Notes: a model not told the origin generated them from the letters alone. A DNA stretch of 8,595 bases from Thermogutta sp. (GCA_012798155.1 JAAZNR010000272.1:1-8595), one strand, 5' to 3'. Counted from the stretch's first letter, positions 1 to 6,053 are shown. Program-made: numbers and translations.

Positions 1-1
1 C

Positions 2-262
2 GCCTTGGCCAAGCAGTTCCAGGGGTTCTGCGCCGAGGTGGTGATGGACGACGCCGCGCGGGGGCGAGGCGATGCGGCTTGCCGTGCCGTGGTGGACGGA
101 TCGACCGTTTGGCGAACCGACTCGCTACGGTCGGCAATTGCCCCCGCCGCCGTCAACCTCGACGTGTCGGACGCGGAGCGTTTGGATTTGATCGTCGAGT
201 TCGGTCCCCGTGCCGACGAACTGGATTACGTGGACTGGCTCAATGCGCGCTTGATCCGGTGA
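2..262 (+). CDS. NPCBM-domain protein, C-terminal fragment (5' end outside window)
   Basis: Only the last 86 residues are visible; the reading frame is open to the left edge and stops with TGA. The fragment reads as the end of an NPCBM (novel putative carbohydrate-binding module) domain. It has an F-x-A-E-V-V-M-D-D strand near the start, then a G-R-G-D turn, then an A-V-V-D-G-S-T-V-W strand, then L-D-V-S-D-A-E-R-L-D-L-I-V and a closing D-Y-V-D-W-L-N-A-R-L strand with the conserved D/W pair. In the family this module is a beta-sandwich attached to glycoside hydrolases or to secreted planctomycete proteins. Here it sits at the extreme C-terminus, so it is probably an accessory binding module of a larger exported protein. 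The catalytic or partner domain lies outside the window, so the function of the whole protein cannot be given. It is convergent with the phosphoglycerate mutase gene, 142 bp away. Confidence 0.8.
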   Translation, partial: ALAKQFQGFCAEVVMDDAARGRGDAACRAVVDGSTVWRTDSLRSAIAPAAVNLDVSDAERLDLIVEFGPRADELDYVDWLNARLIR

Positions 263-404
263 ACGCGCGCGGTTGATCCGCAAATTACCCCGGCGGGCGA
301 GCCGTCGCGCGGCGGAGGATCGAGGGCTTTCCTGTTGCCTGACCGCCGGATGCGAAATGCGATCAGCCGCCCGCGGATCGGTCGTCGGACCGGGACGCCG
401 CAGT

Positions 405-1616
405 TCACGCTCCGAACTTGGCAAGCCTGCCGGCGTGGGCGAGGGCCAGAGGCATCAAATAGACGGCCTCGAAGTGCCCCAGTCCCCCTTGGAGGCACGC
501 CTTTTCGCTGAAGGCCTCGGCCGTGTCGGGTCGGCAGGTATCCGCGACCAGCAGCGTCGGCACGGGATGCCAACTGTGGCTCTTCATTTTGGCGGGCGTG
601 CTGTGATCCCCGGTGACGATGAGGACGTCGGGCCGCAATGCCTCGACGCGCGGAAAGACGGCGTCGAACGCCTCGATCATCTTGACCTTGGCGTCAAAGT
701 CGCCGTCTTCGCCGCGGCTGTCCGTGTATTTGAAATGGACGAAGAAGAAATTGTAGTCGGTCTCTTTCCAGGCCTTCTCCAGGACTTCAATCTCTTCTTC
801 GAGGGTGGCCGGCTTTCCCAGCAAGTCCATGCCCACCAGGCCGGCCAGGCCCTTATACATCGGGTAGACCGCGACGGCCGCCGCCTTCAGGCCGTAGGCT
901 TCCCGGTAGCCGGGGAGGTGAGGCCGCTTGGCGAAACCGCGCATGGTCAGCCCATTGGCCTTGCTTTGGGCGGCCAGAATCTTCCTCGCCTGAGCTACGA
1001 ACTCTTTGGCGATCTCGGCGGTCCTGCGCGAGGCCTCGTCATGCGGGACGGGGTCCAGAGGCGGTTTTCCCACGACCTGCGGATCGGTGTCGCCGACGTT
1101 GGCCCCCAATCCTGCCCCGCGAAACACGACCACGAAACGGTGCTCCTTCACCGGTTCCACGAAGATTTCGACGCCGGGGATGCGGATGGCACGCAGGGTG
1201 GCGACCAGGGCGGCGCTCTCTTCGCTGGGGATACGGCCTGCTCGGCGATCCGTGATCTTGCCCTCGGCGTCCAGCGTACAGAAGTTGCAGCGAATGGCGA
1301 CGTCGTCGGGGCCGACGGCAAAGCCGATGCCGGCGGCCTCCAGCACGCCGCGGCCGATCACGTAGCGGAGCGGATCGTAGCCGAACAGGCCCAGGTGTCC
1401 CGGACCGCTTCCCGGCGTGATGCCCGGCTTGATGGGCGTCATCAATCCGCAGACTCCCCGTTGGGCGAGACGATCCAGATTGGGCGTTTGCGCGGCTTCC
1501 AGTTCGGTCGGTCCGCCGGGCGTGAGGGGGAGGCCGCCCAAGCCGTCGGCCACCATCATCACGATGCGACCGCCGCGTTCTTCCTTCAACTCCGCTACGA
1601 CTTCTTGGATGTTCAT
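405..1616 (-). CDS. apgM: 2,3-bisphosphoglycerate-independent phosphoglycerate mutase, archaeal type (ApgM)
   Basis: A 403-residue cytoplasmic enzyme interconverting 3- and 2-phosphoglycerate in glycolysis and gluconeogenesis. It belongs to the alkaline-phosphatase-like metalloenzyme superfamily, and its length fits the roughly 400-residue ApgM family rather than the 510-residue GpmI family. Visible motifs are M-V-A-D-G-L-G-G (residues 21-28, metal-binding D24); T-P-G-S-G-P-G-H (67-74, S70 the likely phosphorylated serine) followed by L-F-G-Y-D-P; K-Y-T-D-S-R-G-E-D-G-D (296-306, metal ligands); and G-D-H-S-T-P with S-H-S-W-H-P (336-351, D337, H338 and a C-terminal His ligand). The frame extends 31 codons upstream to 1709, but that stretch is Arg/Pro-rich and not family-like. 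The ATG at 1616 is preferred because it has GGAGAG eight bases upstream and begins the recognisable protein. In the 142-bp convergent gap downstream only a weak 5-bp stem (379-392) is seen. Function is well supported; the exact catalytic serine is inferred from the family. Confidence 0.94.
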   Translation of the reverse strand: MNIQEVVAELKEERGGRIVMMVADGLGGLPLTPGGPTELEAAQTPNLDRLAQRGVCGLMTPIKPGITPGSGPGHLGLFGYDPLRYVIGRGVLEAAGIGFAVGPDDVAIRCNFCTLDAEGKITDRRAGRIPSEESAALVATLRAIRIPGVEIFVEPVKEHRFVVVFRGAGLGANVGDTDPQVVGKPPLDPVPHDEASRRTAEIAKEFVAQARKILAAQSKANGLTMRGFAKRPHLPGYREAYGLKAAAVAVYPMYKGLAGLVGMDLLGKPATLEEEIEVLEKAWKETDYNFFFVHFKYTDSRGEDGDFDAKVKMIEAFDAVFPRVEALRPDVLIVTGDHSTPAKMKSHSWHPVPTLLVADTCRPDTAEAFSEKACLQGGLGHFEAVYLMPLALAHAGRLAKFGA

Positions 1617-1807
1617 GGGGGAAGCTCTCCGTAAGATGCCCGGGCGTCGGCCCCTTCGCGGCCGCGGCGGCTTTCGGAGCCGAAATCGCCGCCTCAAGCC
1701 TAACCTCATTTAATCTTGGCTTTTCGCGAGTCGGCTCACAAGGGGCGGGCGGGCCTCGCGATCCGCGGCCTTTTCTTTTCCCGGCAAGGCGGCAAGAATG
1801 ATCAGTT

Positions 1808-1843
1808 CCTTGCCGGAAAGCGAATCCTTGCCGGAAGGCGAAC
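1808..1843. repeat. Two-copy 18-bp tandem repeat with upstream inverted copy
   Basis: Copies at 1808-1825 and 1826-1843 match at 16 of 18 positions (core CCTTGCCGGAA). The reverse complement of the first nine bases, CCGGCAAGG, lies at 1781-1789, so either copy could pair with it as a 9-bp stem. It lies about 190-225 bp upstream of the apgM start. Role unknown. Confidence 0.7.
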
Positions 1844-1973
1844 TTCGCGGAACACGCGAGGTGATGGTCACGGCTGCGGCTTGCGTAACTGTTGACGGGG
1901 ACTGTCCCCTTGGGGCGTGAATGGGCGGGGTGTGTTTTCGGCCGGCAACGGCCCGGAAGACGGACCTGCCGCC

Positions 1974-1987
1974 GGCCCGTGAACGGC
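1974..1987 (+). repeat. 14-bp direct repeat, upstream copy
   Basis: GGCCCGTGAACGGC occurs here and again at 2171-2184, 197 bp downstream and just before mdh. What follows each copy is also alike: a GAG followed by an A/G-rich GAAAGGAA-like stretch. The two copies bracket the CGCAGAG palindrome. The core CCGT-GA-ACGG is a short inverted repeat. It may be a duplicated piece of the mdh leader or a pair of protein-binding sites. Confidence 0.7.
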
Positions 1988-2008
1988 GTTGAGGAAGGAA
2001 AAGATAAC

Positions 2009-2154
2009 AACGCAGAGACAAAAAGCATAAAGATGGAAACGCAGAGCACGCAGAGCACGCAGAGAAAACAGGGTTGGGGCTGTAGCAATTCTTCTTCCTC
2101 TGTGCCCTCCGCGCCCTCTGCGTTTCAATGAGAACCTCTGCGCCTCCGCGTTTC
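2009..2154. repeat. CGCAGAG-rich palindromic intergenic repeat
   Basis: CGCAGAG occurs at 2011, 2040, 2049 and 2058, the last three with a 9-bp period, and its reverse complement CTCTGCG at 2116 and 2136. The arms 2036-2064 and 2098-2126 are complementary at 23 of 29 positions, with an unbroken 11-bp outer run (GAAACGCAGAG) and a 33-base loop. CGCAGAG-type repeats of this style are scattered between genes in many environmental bacteria (recollection, not checked here). It ends about 60 bp before the mdh start, so it would lie in or just upstream of the mdh leader. Confidence 0.75.
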
Positions 2155-2170
2155 GAAGACAGACCGGATA

Positions 2171-2184
2171 GGCCCGTGAACGGC
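2171..2184 (+). repeat. 14-bp direct repeat, mdh-proximal copy
   Basis: Identical to 1974-1987. It ends 29 bases before the mdh ATG and is followed by the A/G-rich ribosome-binding region of mdh, so it is either part of the mdh leader or an operator-like site. Confidence 0.7.
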
Positions 2185-2213
2185 TACGAGTTTGAGAAAG
2201 GAACGATGATCCG

Positions 2214-3161
2214 ATGAAGCGTGCCAAAATTTCCATCATTGGGGCGGGAAACGTCGGGGCCTCCACGGCCCATTGGTGTGCGTCCTTGGAATTGGGCGAT
2301 ATCGTCCTCTTGGATGTCCCGGAGGCGGGCGACATGCCCAAGGGCAAGGCCCTGGACCTGATGCAAGCCTCTCCCATCATGGGATTCGACGCCGATATCC
2401 GAGGCACCGTCGATTACGCGGACACCGCGAACAGCGACATCGTGGTAATCACGGCGGGAATCCCGCGCAAGCCCGGCATGAGCCGAGATGACTTGCTGGG
2501 CACAAACGCCAAGATCGTGGGCGGGGTGGCCGAACAAATCAAAAAGACCAGCCCTCACGCCGTCATCATCGTGGTCAGCAATCCCTTGGACGCCATGGTG
2601 CAACGGGTCTGGCAGGTCACCAGCTTTCCGCCGTACCGCGTCATGGGCCAGGCCGGAGTCTTGGATACCGCCAGGTTTCGGACCTTCGTCGCGATGGAGC
2701 TGGGGGTCAGCGTGGAGGACGTCTCGGCCATGCTGCTAGGCGGGCATGGCGACACCATGGTGCCGCTGGCCAGTTGCAGCTCGGTGGGAGGGATTCCTTT
2801 GACGCAATTGCTCTCCCAGGAAAAGCTGGACGCGATCACGCAGCGAACGCGCGACGGCGGGGCCGAGATCGTGAAGCTGCTCCAAAAGGGGAGCGCCTAC
2901 TTCGCCCCCGCCGCCGCCGTGGCGCAAATGGTGGAGGCCGTCGTGAAAGACAAGAAGCGTCTCCTCCCCTGCGCCGCGTATTGCGATCGGGAGTACGGAG
3001 TGGGAGGGTACTACATCGGCGTGCCCGTCGTTCTCGGAAAAGAAGGCGTGGAGAAAATCATCGAGTTGGCGCTGCTGCCCGACGAGGAAGCCGCATTCCG
3101 CAAGAGCGTCGAGGCGGTCAAAGGGTTGGTGCAAACCATGAACAAACTGGTCCGCGCGTAA
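2214..3161 (+). CDS. mdh: Malate dehydrogenase (LDH-like, NAD-dependent)
   Basis: A 315-residue cytoplasmic enzyme oxidising malate to oxaloacetate with NAD+, a TCA-cycle step. The N-terminal Rossmann fold shows G-A-G-N-V-G (residues 10-15) and L-L-D-V with D34, the usual sign of NAD rather than NADP preference. The active-site loop I-P-R-K-P-G-M-S-R supplies R85 and R91. Arg at the R85 position is the known feature separating malate from lactate dehydrogenases, which carry Gln there. Further family residues are N123 (V-S-N-P-L-D), D151 and R154 (D-T-A-R-F) and catalytic H178 (G-G-H-G-D). Length is typical and the gene looks intact. The ATG at 2214 follows an AAAGGAA ribosome-binding stretch (2197-2203). 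A nearer ATG at 2206 is out of frame. The 5' leader carries a repeated 14-mer and a large palindromic repeat. A 7-bp stem-loop follows 50 bp after the stop. Confidence 0.96.
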   Translation: MKRAKISIIGAGNVGASTAHWCASLELGDIVLLDVPEAGDMPKGKALDLMQASPIMGFDADIRGTVDYADTANSDIVVITAGIPRKPGMSRDDLLGTNAKIVGGVAEQIKKTSPHAVIIVVSNPLDAMVQRVWQVTSFPPYRVMGQAGVLDTARFRTFVAMELGVSVEDVSAMLLGGHGDTMVPLASCSSVGGIPLTQLLSQEKLDAITQRTRDGGAEIVKLLQKGSAYFAPAAAVAQMVEAVVKDKKRLLPCAAYCDREYGVGGYYIGVPVVLGKEGVEKIIELALLPDEEAAFRKSVEAVKGLVQTMNKLVRA

Positions 3162-3211
3162 GGAACGACTCGATCTTGGGACTGCGAGCACGGGAAGAGG
3201 TCGAAGCAGCG

Positions 3212-3229
3212 TGCACTGACGGCAGTGCA
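3212..3229 (+). terminator. Stem-loop downstream of mdh, possible 3' end structure
   Basis: TGCACTG-ACGG-CAGTGCA is a perfect 7-bp stem with a 4-base loop, 50 bp after the mdh stop. No T-run follows, so it is not a classical intrinsic terminator. It may protect the 3' end of the transcript or be incidental. Confidence 0.35.
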
Positions 3230-3450
3230 AGCAAGCGGTCCGTGGTTGGATCGAGAGGCGGCGGCATGCTTTTGCCGGTCCTTGCCGCTCGGGGTTGGGG
3301 GAACGGCTCGAGGTTGGGCGAACGGCGCGAAAACTCCCGCCGACGGGACGCCGGCCGACGCCGCATCGTTTGTGGCAGGCCGAAAAAGCCTTCCGCATCC
3401 GGCCGGGCGCGGCGTGAATTTTGCTACCTGCTTTGATGCCGCAAGTACGG

Positions 3451-3480
3451 TTGACAGATCCGAGGGGCCTGGGGTACAGT
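3451..3480 (+). promoter_or_regulatory. Sigma-70-type promoter for the hydrolase-fold gene
   Basis: TTGACA (3451-3456) and TACAGT (3475-3480) are separated by 18 bp. The -35 box is a perfect consensus match and the -10 matches at four of six positions. Transcription would start near 3487, leaving a leader of about 180 nt before the start codon at 3669. It is the best -35 match I found in the window. Confidence 0.6.
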
Positions 3481-3668
3481 CTTGGATGCTCGGCCCCGGC
3501 CGACCCGCCGGCGGACCGAACGGCGAGCGTGAGTCTCTAGTTGAAGCGTTCCTAATCGTTGCTTCAGGCATCGAGTCGCGGTTGGCGGAATGCCGGATAT
3601 GTTCGAGCCGCGCGGCTGTTTTAGCCCGCTCGGTATTGGCTTTTAGGGATCGGGAAGCGAACCTGTCC

Positions 3669-4448
3669 ATGGATCGTCGCGCAGTGTCCAAGTCGTCCGC
3701 GGAGACTTTCTCAAAACCTTTGTTCACGGAAGATTCCGATCCCGCGAGAGAGCGATGGTCTCCGGCGGGACACAACGCGCGGACGGTTCTGGCACCGCTC
3801 CATTACGAGCCGAATTACGCTTATCCGCTATTGATTTGGTTGCATGGGCCCGGCGGCTGCGATGAACGGCAATTGCTGTACGTCATGCCCCTGGTCAGCC
3901 TGCAAAACTTCGTCGCGGTGGCGCCGCGCGGTATTGCCGTAAACGGCGAGGATACCGGCTGGGATTGGCCCCAAACGGAAGAGTGCATCGAGGAAGCGGA
4001 GCGCCGCGTGGAAGACGTCATCAGCACTTCCTTGCGGCGTTTTCGCATCGCGCGGCATCGGGTGTTCATCGCCGGCTTCGGTGCCGGCGGAACAATGGCC
4101 TTGCGCTTGGCATGGCGACATCCTCGGCGGTTCGCGGGGGCGATTTCCCTGTGCGGGCCTGCTCCTCGAGGGATGCGGCCATTGGCCGACTACTTCGGCG
4201 TCCGCGAGGTGCCCGTGCTGATTTCCGTGGGACGCGACGACGATCAGTACACGCCCGCCCAGGCCTGCGGAGATTTGCGATTCCTGCACACCGTCGGTGT
4301 CAACATCGTTCTGAGGCAATACCCTTGCCGCCGGGAATTGCCGACCGAGATGCTGGCCGACGTGAATCGTTGGTTGATCGACATCGTGAACGGCGGAAGC
4401 GGCGAGGGAACCTTGCCCGACGGCGATGTGCTGCAACAGGAAGCATAG
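3669..4448 (+). CDS. Alpha/beta-hydrolase-fold protein, phospholipase/carboxylesterase type, apparently lacking catalytic Ser and His
   Basis: A 259-residue protein with no signal peptide, so probably cytoplasmic. The fold is clear: a core strand Y-P-L-L-I-W-L-H-G (residues 52-60, oxyanion-hole region), V-A-V-A-P-R-G (82-88), the nucleophile-elbow strand R-V-F-I-A-G-F-G-A-G-G-T-M-A-L-R-L (131-147), V-P-V-L-I-S-V-G-R-D-D-D (181-192, acid position) and a C-terminal helix. In active relatives the elbow reads G-F-S-Q-G-G and the last triad member is His in a G-H-E motif after Y-P. Here the serine position is Gly138 (codon GGT at 4080-4082) and the expected G-H is Arg-Arg (221-222). The reading frame is intact, so this looks like a non-hydrolytic member or a changed active site rather than a decayed gene. 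The ATG at 3669 is chosen for GGGAAG 11 bases upstream and for the start of fold-like sequence. Substrate unknown. Confidence 0.8.
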   Translation: MDRRAVSKSSAETFSKPLFTEDSDPARERWSPAGHNARTVLAPLHYEPNYAYPLLIWLHGPGGCDERQLLYVMPLVSLQNFVAVAPRGIAVNGEDTGWDWPQTEECIEEAERRVEDVISTSLRRFRIARHRVFIAGFGAGGTMALRLAWRHPRRFAGAISLCGPAPRGMRPLADYFGVREVPVLISVGRDDDQYTPAQACGDLRFLHTVGVNIVLRQYPCRRELPTEMLADVNRWLIDIVNGGSGEGTLPDGDVLQQEA

Positions 4449-4797
4449 AACGTTCGACCGCGCCGCGTATCTCCCGCCTCGTCTTCTCGTGCGGCTGCCT
4501 CGGTAGCAGGCGATTCGCCCGTTACGCCTAGCGTTGCGATGGCTTGCCCTCGTCACGGCTCCCGTCGCGCGTTTATCCCCTTGTCACCGCGGTTCCCTTT
4601 CGGCGACCTCGGACGCTCGCGTCGGGTTTCAGGCTCGGAATCGATCTGGATTTCGTTCGTCTTTTTCTGTATCCATGCTCGCGTTTTGGTCCACGAGGTT
4701 GTCGGCCGAGAGGGAACGTCGGCCTCGTTCGATCCGGCAACCCGTGGTCGGGGATCGGGTAGTCGCCGATGTGGTCCGTTTCAGGGAGTGCTGAGCC
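4449..4797. other. Intergenic region before the small exported protein genes
   Basis: These 349 bp contain open frames that cross into the next gene in other frames, but none has a convincing start or protein-like composition. The only structure noted is a weak GGCCGA/TCGGCC inverted repeat around 4700-4730. No clear promoter or terminator was recognised. Confidence 0.55.
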
Positions 4798-5193
4798 GTG
4801 AAGAGCAAGAACAACGCAAGTTTGGTGCTGGGATTGTGTTTTGGGTTCGCCGTGCTGATGGCTTGGAGCGACGTGGCCCATGCCTGGCCGACGTCCGAGA
4901 GTTACGACTCGAAAAGCCCCGCGGAAGCCTCCAGCGGGTTTCGATTGCCCAAGCTTCCCAATCCGTTTGAAGCGTTGGCGAACGGGACCCGCAAGGCGGT
5001 CGACGGAATCAAGGAATTGTTCGGTGGATCGAAAGAGGAGCCGAAATCGACCGGCTACTACAATCCGAATCCGCCGCAACCGAAAAAGCCCGCCAAACAG
5101 GAGTCTCCGTTCTTTGGCATCTTCAAGAAGAAGGAACCGCAGCAGGTGGAAACGGTTCGTGATTGGATGGCGCTGGAGCCGGTGCGGCCGTAG
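4798..5193 (+). CDS. Small secreted protein with C-terminal ETV-x-DWM tail
   Basis: A 131-residue protein of unknown function. Residues 1-29 form a Sec signal peptide: a Lys-containing start, a hydrophobic core (L-V-L-G-L-C-F-G-F-A-V-L) and an A-H-A cleavage site before Trp30. The mature part has an L-P-K-L-P-N-P-F-E-A-L segment, a short amphipathic helix (A-V-D-G-I-K-E-L-F), then a Pro/Lys-rich low-complexity linker (about 80-115) with S-P-F-F-G-I-F-K-K-K. It ends in V-E-T-V-R-D-W-M-A-L-E-P-V-R-P (117-131). The same tail ends the lipoprotein encoded 56 bp downstream. Such proteins are familiar in planctomycetes as hypothetical proteins, but I know of no function. The start is GTG, with AGGGAG nine bases upstream. 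Coding status is supported by the signal peptide, the ribosome-binding site and the tail shared with its neighbour. Confidence 0.82.
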   Translation: MKSKNNASLVLGLCFGFAVLMAWSDVAHAWPTSESYDSKSPAEASSGFRLPKLPNPFEALANGTRKAVDGIKELFGGSKEEPKSTGYYNPNPPQPKKPAKQESPFFGIFKKKEPQQVETVRDWMALEPVRP

Positions 5194-5249
5194 GCATTCC
5201 GGCGGTGCCGTAGTTCGCAAATCGGGATTCCGCGGAGCCTGATGCATTC

Positions 5250-5420
5250 ATGTTCAAATTGATGGCGCAGCCGAAGGGACATCGCAGCGGCGTCTGGGCC
5301 GCGGCGGCGGTCGCGTTCTTGTTGTGGATCCTCGGGGGCTGTGCAACGACCTCGCAGAGCGGGTCGGGAAAGGTGGAGACGGTCCAAGACTGGATGAAAC
5401 TGGAGTCTCCGCGCCCCTAG
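5250..5420 (+). CDS. Small lipoprotein with C-terminal ETV-x-DWM tail
   Basis: A 56-residue protein that automated calling could miss because of its size. It has a basic N-region (K, K, H, R), a hydrophobic stretch A-A-A-A-V-A-F-L-L-W-I (17-27) and a lipobox L-G-G-C with Cys31 as the lipidation site. The mature peptide is only 26 residues. After a short Ser/Gly/Thr-rich spacer it ends in V-E-T-V-Q-D-W-M-K-L-E-S-P-R-P (42-56), identical at 11 of 15 positions to the tail of the preceding protein. It would be anchored to a membrane with the tail exposed. The two genes are 56 bp apart on one strand and could be co-transcribed. The ribosome-binding site is weak (GCGGAG, about 12 bases upstream). 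An in-frame ATG at 5262 is an alternative start. Function unknown. Confidence 0.75.
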   Translation: MFKLMAQPKGHRSGVWAAAAVAFLLWILGGCATTSQSGSGKVETVQDWMKLESPRP

Positions 5421-5561
5421 CGACCCGGTCCAACCCGTTTGCCTTGTAGGAACCGGATCGCGGTAGGTCGCATCCGGCCGCCGCTGTCACCACAGCCATC
5501 GGCAATTCGGAGGTCACGTCGTTAGCGACTTGTCCAGTCGCGACTTTTGAGGAGGATCCAT

Positions 5562-5612
5562 GTGAAAATAGGGGAGTTTCGGCGGAAGTCTCCGAGCGGC
5601 CGACCGGAGTGA
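5562..5612 (+). CDS. Possible 16-codon leader peptide behind a perfect Shine-Dalgarno
   Basis: AGGAGG at 5550-5555 is the strongest ribosome-binding site in the window. An ATG at 5560 is followed at once by TGA (ATGTGA), so it encodes only Met. The overlapping GTG at 5562 opens a 16-residue frame, M-K-I-G-E-F-R-R-K-S-P-S-G-R-P-E, ending 16 bp before the next lipoprotein gene. It may be a leader peptide or start-stop element controlling that gene, or the remnant of a lost gene start. A 6-bp stem-loop, GCGACT/AGTCGC (5525-5541), lies just upstream. Confidence 0.25.
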   Translation: MKIGEFRRKSPSGRPE

Positions 5613-5628
5613 AAACGGGAAAGATACC

Positions 5629-5859
5629 ATGGCCATGAGTGCGATTGTCAACCGGATGTTTTGGCCGGGCTTGGTCGTCTGCGCCCTTCTTTTCGCGACC
5701 GGTTGCGCGGGATTCCTTAGCGGCCAATTTCTGACGCCTTCCAGCCGTGTCCGTTTTTTCGCGGCGGACGATGACTTTGAGAAAAAGGTAGAGAAGGATC
5801 CTTTTCCCCGGGCCGAGCAAGTCGGGCTGAAAGCGCCGGCCGCCGACCGATCTCGTTGA
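5629..5859 (+). CDS. Small lipoprotein, unknown function
   Basis: A 76-residue protein. Its N-terminus has Arg9, a hydrophobic stretch (G-L-V-V-C-A-L-L-F-A) and a lipobox-like A-T-G-C with Cys26, so it should be an anchored lipoprotein. Ala at -3 of the lipobox is less usual than Leu but allowed. The mature part has S-S-R-V-R-F-F-A-A-D-D-D-F and then an acidic/basic D-F-E-K-K-V-E-K-D-P-F-P segment (49-60). It does not carry the ETV-x-DWM tail of the two genes upstream. The ATG at 5629 is preceded by a GGGAAAG stretch; ATG at 5635 is an equally possible start. A MITE-like element begins 27 bp after the stop. Function unknown. Confidence 0.65.
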   Translation: MAMSAIVNRMFWPGLVVCALLFATGCAGFLSGQFLTPSSRVRFFAADDDFEKKVEKDPFPRAEQVGLKAPAADRSR

Positions 5860-5885
5860 TTGTTTTCTCTCCGATCTTCCTCCTA

Positions 5886-6053
5886 ACTGGACTTTTGCAA
5901 ACTGCCCCCCTCTCCCTCTGGGAGAGGGGCAGCGGGTGGTAGCTTGGTAAAGTTGGGCAATCACGGCAAGCCGTTTTCGCGCCTAATTGCCCTCACCGTA
6001 ACCCTCTTCCAAGGCGGACGAGAACTCGTCACCACAATTTGCAAAAGTCCAGT
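5886..6053. mobile_element. MITE-like non-autonomous element, 168 bp
   Basis: The ends are perfect 16-bp inverted repeats: ACTGGACTTTTGCAAA at 5886-5901 and its reverse complement at 6038-6053. The match extends to 18 of 19 bases. CCTA directly flanks both ends (5882-5885 and 6054-6057), as expected for a target-site duplication. The interior has no coding capacity. It contains a perfect 10-bp stem-loop at 5907-5929 and the GCCCTCACC...AACCCTCTTCC phrase often seen in dispersed bacterial intergenic repeats. It is therefore best read as a small element moved in trans by a transposase encoded elsewhere. It sits just after a lipoprotein gene and could act as a transcription end for it. Confidence 0.75.
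5907..5929. repeat. Perfect 10-bp stem-loop inside the MITE-like element
   Basis: CCCCTCTCCC (5907-5916) and GGGAGAGGGG (5920-5929) enclose the loop TCT. A further CTG/CAG pairing is possible around a two-base bulge. It is the most stable local structure I noticed and could stop or stabilise RNA from the lipoprotein gene, though no T-run follows. Confidence 0.7.

Larger units (their letters stand above)
1617..2213. other. Divergent intergenic region between apgM and mdh
   Basis: These 597 bp separate two genes read away from each other, so both promoters should lie here. I see no convincing coding frame: the open frames are low-complexity or Arg/Pro-rich. It holds an 18-bp tandem repeat, a GGGGACTGTCCCC palindrome (1897-1909), a 14-bp direct repeat, and a CGCAGAG-rich palindromic element. 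No clear -35/-10 pair could be assigned to either gene. Confidence 0.75.
3162..3668. other. Intergenic region between mdh and the hydrolase-fold gene
   Basis: These 507 bp hold a stem-loop (3212-3229) close to the mdh end and a strong promoter candidate (3451-3480). The frame of the downstream gene stays open back to 3225, but the translated stretch lacks domain-like sequence and the promoter lies inside it, so I read it as non-coding leader. Confidence 0.65.

Noticed and set aside
379..392. Shared terminator between the NPCBM gene and apgM
   Set aside because: The CGGTC/GACCG stem is only 5 bp with no T-run on either side, too weak to call.
273..1634. Long open frame on the plus strand opposite apgM
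   Set aside because: It is the antisense shadow of a clearly recognisable enzyme in GC-rich DNA, with no motifs of its own.
1617..1709. 31-codon N-terminal extension of the phosphoglycerate mutase
   Set aside because: It is Arg/Pro-rich and unlike the family, and the ATG at 1616 has a well-placed GGAGAG.
3225..3668. Upstream extension of the hydrolase-fold protein by 148 codons
   Set aside because: The stretch contains a strong promoter, has no domain-like sequence, and the start at 3669 has its own ribosome-binding site and begins the recognisable protein.
2736..3775. Long minus-strand frames opposite mdh and its downstream region
   Set aside because: They are antisense to mdh and continue into repeat- and promoter-bearing DNA; composition is Arg/Ser/Pro-rich and no family is recognisable.
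4534..4970. Small plus-strand frames overlapping the start of the secreted protein at 4798
   Set aside because: They run out of frame into a gene with a clear signal peptide and have no export signal, motif or ribosome-binding site.
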